From: Variovorax beijingensis
Lineage (GTDB): Bacteria; Pseudomonadota; Gammaproteobacteria; Burkholderiales; Burkholderiaceae_C
DNA length: 64,000 nt
NCBI RefSeq assembly: GCF_007828835.1
Contig: NZ_VIVL01000002.1
Coordinates: 372,001-436,000, forward strand
Reading direction: 5' to 3'
The translations under genes and the position numbers were made by a program. Below are positions 57,626 to 64,000 of the stretch, one piece after another; position 1 is the stretch's first letter, and the number at the start of each line of letters is the position of its first letter. Under the pieces are notes generated by a model. That model had not been told where the DNA came from. It saw only the letters and a program-made list of their open reading frames with translations, and did no database searches.

Positions 57626-58840
57626 ATGTTGATTCCTGACTCTGCCGTTTTGAGCGCGGCCATCGACTGGCTCGGCAACGGCTTGTGGGACCTCACATGG
57701 TGGCAAGTCGTGCTGTACACGCTCGTCACCACGCACATCACGATCGCTGCGGTCACGATCTTCCTGCACCGCACGCAGACGCACCGGGCCATGGATCTGG
57801 GCCCGATTCCTTCGCATTTCTTCCGCTTCTGGCTGTGGCTCGGCACCGGCATGGTGACCAAGGAATGGGTGGCCATCCACCGCAAGCACCACGCCAAGTG
57901 CGAAACCGAAGAAGATCCGCACAGCCCGCAGGTCAAGGGCATCGACGAAGTCCTGTGGCGCGGCGCCGAGCTGTATCGCGCCGAGTCGAAGAACAAGGAA
58001 ACGATGGAGCGCTACGGCCACGGCACGCCCGACGACTGGCTCGAACGCAACCTGTACACCCGCTACAGCTGGCAAGGCGTGGGCCTGATGCTGGTCATCA
58101 ACCTGGCGCTGTTCGGCGCGCTCGGCCTGACGGTCTGGGCCGTGCAGATGCTGTGGATCCCGATCACCGCGGCCGGCATCATCAATGGCATCGGCCACTA
58201 CTGGGGCTACCGCAACTTCGAGGCGCCGGACGCCAGCCGCAATGTCTCGCCCTGGGGCCTGATCATTGGTGGTGAAGAGCTGCACAACAACCACCACACG
58301 TACCCCACCTCGGCCAAGTTCTCGGTCAAGAAGTACGAATTCGACATCGGCTGGGTCTACATCCAGATGATGCAGAAGATCGGCTGGGCCAAGGTCAAGA
58401 AGGTGCCGCCGAAGATGCAGATGGGCGACATCCAGCCCGTGGCCAACGAGAAGACGCTCGAGGCTGTCATTGCCAACCGCTATGAAGTCATGGCCGGCTA
58501 TGCCCGCGAGATGCGCCGTGTCACCAAGGCCGAACTGGCTGCGCTCAAGACCAAGGGCGGCGACATCTCGGTGCTCAAGGCGGCCAAGAACTGGCTGCAT
58601 CGCGACGACGACAAGGTGCCGGCATCGGCCCGCTCGCACCTCGTGCAGGCGCGCGCTGCCCACCCGGTGATCGACAAGATGGTCACCATGCGCGAAGAGC
58701 TGCGCCAGCTCTGGCTCAACACTTCGCAGTCGCGCGAGCAGTTGGCGGCCGATCTGGCGGCCTGGTGCCATCGCGCGGAGGCCAGCGGCATCGCCGGCCT
58801 GCGCGAATTCTCGACCCGCCTGCGCGCTGCACGCGCCTGA
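57626..58840 (+). CDS. Membrane fatty acid desaturase (DesA-type) with C-terminal extension
   Basis: A 404-residue diiron desaturase. Histidine boxes HRTQTH (48-53), HRKHH (85-89) and HNNHH (220-224) supply the iron ligands, with four hydrophobic segments between. The last 120 or so residues are not part of the core desaturase fold and resemble a helical DNA-binding or transposase-like domain (LREELRQLWLNTSQSREQL and ASGIAGLREFSTRL). It introduces double bonds, probably for membrane fluidity. Confidence 0.9.
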   Translation: MLIPDSAVLSAAIDWLGNGLWDLTWWQVVLYTLVTTHITIAAVTIFLHRTQTHRAMDLGPIPSHFFRFWLWLGTGMVTKEWVAIHRKHHAKCETEEDPHSPQVKGIDEVLWRGAELYRAESKNKETMERYGHGTPDDWLERNLYTRYSWQGVGLMLVINLALFGALGLTVWAVQMLWIPITAAGIINGIGHYWGYRNFEAPDASRNVSPWGLIIGGEELHNNHHTYPTSAKFSVKKYEFDIGWVYIQMMQKIGWAKVKKVPPKMQMGDIQPVANEKTLEAVIANRYEVMAGYAREMRRVTKAELAALKTKGGDISVLKAAKNWLHRDDDKVPASARSHLVQARAAHPVIDKMVTMREELRQLWLNTSQSREQLAADLAAWCHRAEASGIAGLREFSTRLRAARA

Positions 58841-58872
58841 GCGAGCAGGCAGCAAGCCCTCTTCGCCCATCA

Positions 58873-58898
58873 AAAAGCCGACCTCGGGGTCGGCTTTT
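58873..58898. terminator. Terminator after the desaturase gene
   Basis: An 11 bp perfect stem (58873-58883 and 58888-58898) with the four-base loop TCGG ends in TTTT. It lies 32 bases after the desaturase stop and can serve both strands. Confidence 0.85.
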
Positions 58899-58932
58899 GT
58901 GTGCCTGCCGCATGTGGCATTCGACAGGCAAC

Positions 58933-58964
58933 AAAAAACCCGCTGGGTGAGCAGCGGGTTTTTT
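58933..58964. terminator. Bidirectional terminator after rpmG
   Basis: A 13 bp perfect stem AAAAAACCCGCTG/CAGCGGGTTTTTT with a six-base loop lies 21 bases after the rpmG stop and ends the rpmB-rpmG transcript. Confidence 0.9.
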
Positions 58965-58984
58965 GCTGGGGAAATCGGGCCGAA

Positions 58985-59158
58985 TTACTTCAGCTTGATT
59001 TCCTTGTATTCGACGTGCTTGCGTGCCTTGGGGTCGAACTTCATGATCGACATCTTTTCAGGCATCGTCTTTTTGTTCTTGCTGGTCGTGTAGAAGTGGC
59101 CGGTACCCGCGGTGGATTCCAGCTTGATCTTTTCGCGTCCGCCTTTGCTCGTTGCCAT
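58985..59158 (-). CDS. rpmG: Ribosomal protein L33 (RpmG)
   Basis: A 57-residue basic protein of the large ribosomal subunit. The translation starts [20 protein letters not shown] and continues [15 protein letters not shown], the L33 pattern. It has no cysteine zinc pairs, so it is the zinc-independent form. It starts 11 bp after rpmB, a conserved gene pair. The gene is too short for many ORF callers but unambiguous. Confidence 0.97.
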   Translation of the reverse strand: MATSKGGREKIKLESTAGTGHFYTTSKNKKTMPEKMSIMKFDPKARKHVEYKEIKLK

Positions 59159-59169
59159 GATTCAGCTCC

Positions 59170-59403
59170 TTAAGCTTGGCCGCGTGCACGCAGGTCTGCG
59201 AGCACGGCGTCGATGCCGTTCTTGTCGATCAGGCGCAGTGCGGCGCTCGAAACACGCAGGCGAACCCAGCGGTTTTCGGTCTCGACCCAGAAACGGCGGT
59301 ATTGCAGGTTCGGCAGGAACCGGCGCTTGGTTTTGTTGTTGGCGTGGGAAACGTTGTTTCCGACCATCGGGCCTTTGCCCGTTACGTCGCATACGCGTGC
59401 CAT
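59170..59403 (-). CDS. rpmB: Ribosomal protein L28 (RpmB)
   Basis: A 77-residue ribosomal protein with [23 protein letters not shown] at the start (family-typical) and [13 protein letters not shown] in the middle. It is the first of the rpmB-rpmG pair. Ends with [10 protein letters not shown]. Confidence 0.97.
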   Translation of the reverse strand: MARVCDVTGKGPMVGNNVSHANNKTKRRFLPNLQYRRFWVETENRWVRLRVSSAALRLIDKNGIDAVLADLRARGQA

Positions 59404-59501
59404 GAGGACACTCTTTCTTGAACAGCTGGCACCGATGCAATCGTGGCGGATTGCAGGTGTTTTGCAGCTTGACCTCGCCAGAAAACGGGTGGCGGTACCC
59501 C

Positions 59502-59553
59502 GGCTTTGCCCGGATGCTCGGCCCCTCGTGAAAGGGGCTATTTCGGCAAAGCC
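59502..59553. repeat. Nested inverted repeats in the rpmB-trxB gap
   Basis: The arms GGCTTTGCC (59502-59510) and GGCAAAGCC (59545-59553) are perfect inverse complements; inside them GCCCCT/AGGGGC (59521-59526 and 59533-59538) form a second stem. It lies between the trxB stop (59584) and the rpmB start (59403). Confidence 0.7.
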
Positions 59554-59583
59554 TCGGATTATAGCCCTTTTGGGGCCACCCGC

Positions 59584-60711
<1,128 letters not shown>

Positions 60712-60725
60712 TCAGGGATTGATAA

Positions 60726-61400
60726 ATGTCGATGCTGTCCAATCTTGAGTTGCTGCGGCGCGTTCCGCTGTTTGCCTCGCTCACGTCCTCGCAGTCTGCA
60801 AGCATTGCGGATGCGATCATCAAGAAGCGCTTCAAGCGGGCCGAGGTCGTTGTCGAGCAGGGCAAGAAATCCGACGCGCTCTACATCATCCTGACCGGAC
60901 GCGCGCGCGTGACGAGCGCCGACAACCGCGGGCGTGAGGTGATCCTTGCCACGCTGCATCCCGGCGACTACATCGGCGAGATGAGCCTGATCGACGACGA
61001 GCCCCATTCGGCCACGGTGCGCACGGAGATCCAATGCGACGTCCTCATGCTGGACCGGGACGCGTTCGCGCGCTGCCTGCCCGAGAACTCCTCGATGGCC
61101 TACAACATCATGCGCGGCCTGGTGCAGCGCCTGCGCCATGCCGACCGCAAGATCGAGTCGCTCGCGCTGATGGACGTCTATGGGCGCGTGGCGCGTTCGC
61201 TGCTCGAGTTCGCGATCGACGATGGGGCAGGCAACCTGAAGGTGCGCGACAAGATCTCGCGCCAGGATCTCGCGAAAATGGTGGGCGCCTCGCGCGAAAT
61301 GGTGAGCCGCGTGATGAAGGATCTCGAGGAGCGCGGATTTGTCCAGACCCAGGACGACGGCTCCATGATCGTCAAGGACCGGCTCTTGTCCCTGGCTTGA
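60726..61400 (+). CDS. Crp/Fnr family transcriptional regulator
   Basis: A 224-residue regulator with an N-terminal cyclic-nucleotide-binding domain ([21 protein letters not shown], close to the Crp phosphate-binding cassette) and a C-terminal helix-turn-helix ([20 protein letters not shown]). No cysteine cluster for an FNR iron-sulfur centre is seen. It sits between trxB and ftsK, a conserved neighbourhood. Confidence 0.9.
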   Translation: MSMLSNLELLRRVPLFASLTSSQSASIADAIIKKRFKRAEVVVEQGKKSDALYIILTGRARVTSADNRGREVILATLHPGDYIGEMSLIDDEPHSATVRTEIQCDVLMLDRDAFARCLPENSSMAYNIMRGLVQRLRHADRKIESLALMDVYGRVARSLLEFAIDDGAGNLKVRDKISRQDLAKMVGASREMVSRVMKDLEERGFVQTQDDGSMIVKDRLLSLA

Positions 61401-61494
61401 GCCGCCGGGTCCGGCGCTTCAGGCGGCCGCACCCTTTTGTTGTAGTGTTCAGGCATCCAGCCGCCGTTTCGAAGGATTGGGTGCCGCGTTTTTC

Positions 61495-63894
61495 ATGACC
61501 TATTCGCTCAATACACTTCAATCTTCTTCTGCCGCCGAGGGGCAACCGGTGCGCGTGCGCGCCATGCGCTTCGCCCACGAGATCACGCTGGTGGCGGGCT
61601 TTGCGGGGCTCCTGTTCTGGCTGCTGGCCATGCTGAGCTTCACGCCCTCCGATGCGGCGTGGTCGACCTCCGGCACCGGCGGCGAGATCAAGAACTGGGG
61701 TGGCCGCATCGGCGCCTGGCTGGCCGACGGCAGCTATTTTCTGGCGGGCTATTCGGTCTGGTGGTGCCTGGCGGCGGGCCTGCGGGCATGGCTCTCGTCG
61801 CTGGCCAACTGGCTGCGCGGCGGCGAGGCTGCGCCGGCCGAGCAGCCGGTGCGCGGGCGCTTCAACCGCAGCCGCCTGGCTTTCTGGTTCGGCCTGGTGC
61901 TGCTGCTGTGCGCGAGCGCGGTGCTCGAATGGTCGCGCCTGTATCGGCTCGAGTCCCACCTGCCGGGCTCGGGCGGCGGCGTGCTGGGCTACCTGGTGGG
62001 GCCCGCCAGCGTGCGCTGGTTGGGCTTTACCGGCTCGGCGCTGGTGGCCATCGCCGCCGGCGTGATCGGCTCGGCGCTGGTGTTCCGCTTCTCCTGGAGC
62101 CAGATCGCCGAACGCATCGGCGCGCGGGCCTACTCGCTGTTCGAGTCGCGCCGCGAAAAGCGCGAGATGGCGGCCGACATCGCCATGGGCAAGCAGGCCG
62201 CGCGCGAGCGCGCCGAGGCAGAAGACCTGCCGTTCTCGCGCGCAGCGGCCGGCGGTGAGCCGATGGATGCCGACGGCGACGAAGAACTGCGCATCGAGCC
62301 GCGCCCGAAGCGCCGCGCGGCGTCGCCGCCGGTGCAGATCGAGCCCGCGATGACCGAGGTGCCCCGCAGCGACCGCGTGGTCAAGGAGCGCCAGAAGCCG
62401 CTCTTCAAGGAACTGCCCGACAGCAAGCTGCCGCAGGTCGACCTGCTCGACGCCGCGCAGGCGCGCCAGGAAACGGTCTCGGCCGACACGCTCGAGATGA
62501 CCTCGCGCATGATCGAGAAGAAGCTCAAGGACTTCGGCGTCGAGGTGCACGTCGTGCTGGCGTCGCCGGGCCCGGTGATCACGCGCTACGAGATCGAGCC
62601 GGCCACCGGCGTCAAGGGCTCGCAGATCGTCGGCCTGGCCAAGGACCTGGCGCGTTCGCTTTCGCTGGTGTCGATCCGCGTGGTGGAAACCATTCCGGGC
62701 AAGAACTACATGGCGCTCGAGCTGCCGAATGCCAAGCGCCAGTCGATCAAGCTCAGTGAAATCCTCGGCTCGCAGGTCTACAACGAAGGCAAGTCCTTCC
62801 TCACGATGGGCCTGGGCAAGGACATCATCGGCAACCCGGTGGTGGCCGACCTTGCGAAGATGCCGCACGTGCTGGTGGCCGGTACCACCGGTTCGGGCAA
62901 GTCGGTGGGCATCAACGCGATGATCCTCTCGCTGCTCTACAAGGCCGAGGCACGCGACGTCCGCCTGCTCATGATCGACCCGAAGATGCTCGAAATGTCG
63001 GTCTACGAAGGCATTCCGCACCTGCTGGCACCGGTGGTCACCGACATGCGGCAGGCCGCGCACGGCCTGAACTGGTGCGTGGCCGAGATGGAGCGCCGCT
63101 ACAAGCTCATGAGCAAGCTGGGCGTGCGCAACCTGGCCGGCTACAACACCAAGATCGACGAAGCCAAGGCGCGCGAGGAGTTCATCTACAACCCCTTCAG
63201 CCTCACGCCCGACGATCCCGAGCCGCTCAAGCGCGAGCCGCACATCGTGGTGGTGATCGACGAGTTGGCCGACCTGATGATGGTAGTGGGCAAGAAGATC
63301 GAAGAGCTGATCGCCCGCCTCGCGCAGAAGGCGCGCGCGGCCGGCATCCACCTGATCCTTGCCACGCAGCGGCCCAGCGTCGACGTGATCACCGGCCTCA
63401 TCAAGGCGAACATTCCCACGCGCATCGCATTCCAGGTGTCGAGCAAGATCGACAGCCGCACCATCCTCGACCAGATGGGCGCCGAGGCGCTGCTGGGCAT
63501 GGGCGACATGCTCTACATGCCGAGCGGCACGGGCCTTCCGATCCGCGTGCACGGCGCGTTCGTGAGCGACGAGGAAGTGCACCGCGTGGTGGCCTACCTC
63601 AAGAGCCAGGGCGAGCCCGACTACATCGAAGGCGTGCTCGAAGGCGGCACGGTCGACGGCGACGGCGACATGCTGGGCGAGGGCGGCGATGCCGAGAAGG
63701 ACCCGATGTACGACCAGGCGGTCGAGGTGGTGCTGAAGAACCGCAAGGCCAGCATCTCGCTGGTGCAGCGCCACTTGAAGATCGGCTACAACCGTGCGGC
63801 CCGGCTGGTGGAAGACATGGAGAAGGCCGGCCTGGTCAGCGCCATGAGCGGCAGCGGCCAGCGCGAGATCCTGGTGCCGGCGCGCGCCGAATAG
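61495..63894 (+). CDS. ftsK: DNA translocase FtsK
   Basis: FtsK pumps chromosomal DNA through the division septum and activates XerCD recombination at dif. The 799-residue protein has an N-terminal membrane domain with four hydrophobic segments (to about residue 200), a linker, a motor domain with Walker [13 protein letters not shown] at about residue 463 and Walker [11 protein letters not shown], and a C-terminal gamma winged helix ([20 protein letters not shown], family-typical). The ATG at 61495 is chosen over a TTG at 61477. It is shorter than E. coli FtsK because the linker is short, as usual in betaproteobacteria. Confidence 0.96.
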   Translation: MTYSLNTLQSSSAAEGQPVRVRAMRFAHEITLVAGFAGLLFWLLAMLSFTPSDAAWSTSGTGGEIKNWGGRIGAWLADGSYFLAGYSVWWCLAAGLRAWLSSLANWLRGGEAAPAEQPVRGRFNRSRLAFWFGLVLLLCASAVLEWSRLYRLESHLPGSGGGVLGYLVGPASVRWLGFTGSALVAIAAGVIGSALVFRFSWSQIAERIGARAYSLFESRREKREMAADIAMGKQAARERAEAEDLPFSRAAAGGEPMDADGDEELRIEPRPKRRAASPPVQIEPAMTEVPRSDRVVKERQKPLFKELPDSKLPQVDLLDAAQARQETVSADTLEMTSRMIEKKLKDFGVEVHVVLASPGPVITRYEIEPATGVKGSQIVGLAKDLARSLSLVSIRVVETIPGKNYMALELPNAKRQSIKLSEILGSQVYNEGKSFLTMGLGKDIIGNPVVADLAKMPHVLVAGTTGSGKSVGINAMILSLLYKAEARDVRLLMIDPKMLEMSVYEGIPHLLAPVVTDMRQAAHGLNWCVAEMERRYKLMSKLGVRNLAGYNTKIDEAKAREEFIYNPFSLTPDDPEPLKREPHIVVVIDELADLMMVVGKKIEELIARLAQKARAAGIHLILATQRPSVDVITGLIKANIPTRIAFQVSSKIDSRTILDQMGAEALLGMGDMLYMPSGTGLPIRVHGAFVSDEEVHRVVAYLKSQGEPDYIEGVLEGGTVDGDGDMLGEGGDAEKDPMYDQAVEVVLKNRKASISLVQRHLKIGYNRAARLVEDMEKAGLVSAMSGSGQREILVPARAE

Positions 63895-63971
63895 CCGGCC
63901 CATGCCTGCGCACCTGGGCGTTACCCACTGACAGCCACTTTGCAAAAGCTGCAATAACGTTGCAAAACTTC

Positions 63972-64000
63972 ATGAAGCCCCGCGCATGGCGCAACGCGCA
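63972..64000 (+). CDS. Possible start of the next gene (lolA position)
   Basis: An ATG at 63972 opens a frame reading MKPRAWRNA up to the window edge. In many betaproteobacteria lolA (periplasmic lipoprotein carrier) follows ftsK, and a basic N-terminus would fit a signal peptide. Too little is visible to confirm. Confidence 0.3.

Overview
The window is high-GC, densely packed, ordinary chromosomal DNA, almost certainly from a Comamonadaceae betaproteobacterium; Variovorax is my best guess. That is an inference from gene order (trxB - Crp-type regulator - ftsK, and ribF-ileS-lspA), a Bug-type substrate-binding protein with a TctA/TctB pair, a complete phenylacetate epoxidase operon and uniform GC-rich codon use. 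I see no rRNA, tRNA, CRISPR array, insertion sequence or phage gene, and no intergenic gap longer than about 300 bases.

Layout. (1) 1-16561: phenylacetate (paa) catabolic region. A minus-strand series runs paaG-paaI-paaK-paaABCDE, then a four-protein HAAT-type ABC transporter (binding protein, LivH-like, fused LivM-LivG-like, LivF-like), then paaZ, an SDR, an isoprenylcysteine-methyltransferase-like protein and a truncated membrane protein. Divergent paaY and the TetR regulator paaR face it across a shared promoter/operator. (2) 16545-20732: S1C protease, MoxR AAA ATPase, DUF58 and VWA proteins. (3) 20824-25403: TatD-type nuclease, a secreted Lys/Thr-rich 11-residue-repeat protein, and a coupled trio (DNA glycosylase, spermidine-synthase-like protein, orphan GspE ATPase). 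(4) 25521-33957: tripartite tricarboxylate transporter (TctB, TctA, Bug protein) around a LysR regulator, with a gamma-glutamyltransferase-like enzyme, two EamA transporters and an atypical SDR. (5) 34056-37252: quinone oxidoreductase, lone receiver protein, Na/Pi cotransporter-PhoU protein. (6) 37317-42951: LacI-controlled ABC importer operon ending in a calcineurin-like phosphodiesterase, with a perfect palindromic operator. (7) 43124-54291: lspA-ileS-ribF, HNH endonuclease, enoyl-CoA hydratase, lipoprotein hydrolase, two acyl-CoA dehydrogenases, purN, an I78-inhibitor-like lipoprotein and DUF1653. (8) 54339-63894: M48 peptidase, RsmB-like RNA methyltransferase, fatty acid desaturase, rpmG/rpmB, trxB, Crp/Fnr regulator, ftsK, and the possible start of another gene at the edge.

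How it works together. PaaK makes phenylacetyl-CoA, PaaABCE (with PaaD for maturation) epoxidises it, PaaG isomerises the epoxide to the oxepin and PaaZ opens and oxidises the ring; PaaI and PaaY are thioesterases that rescue CoA, and PaaR is the likely repressor. The ABC transporter embedded between paaE and paaZ is the natural candidate for aromatic-acid uptake. No paaF, paaH or paaJ is present, so the late beta-oxidation steps must be encoded elsewhere. Several intergenic gaps carry hairpins or repeats, including an element of about 100 bp that follows stop codons in the same orientation at three places.
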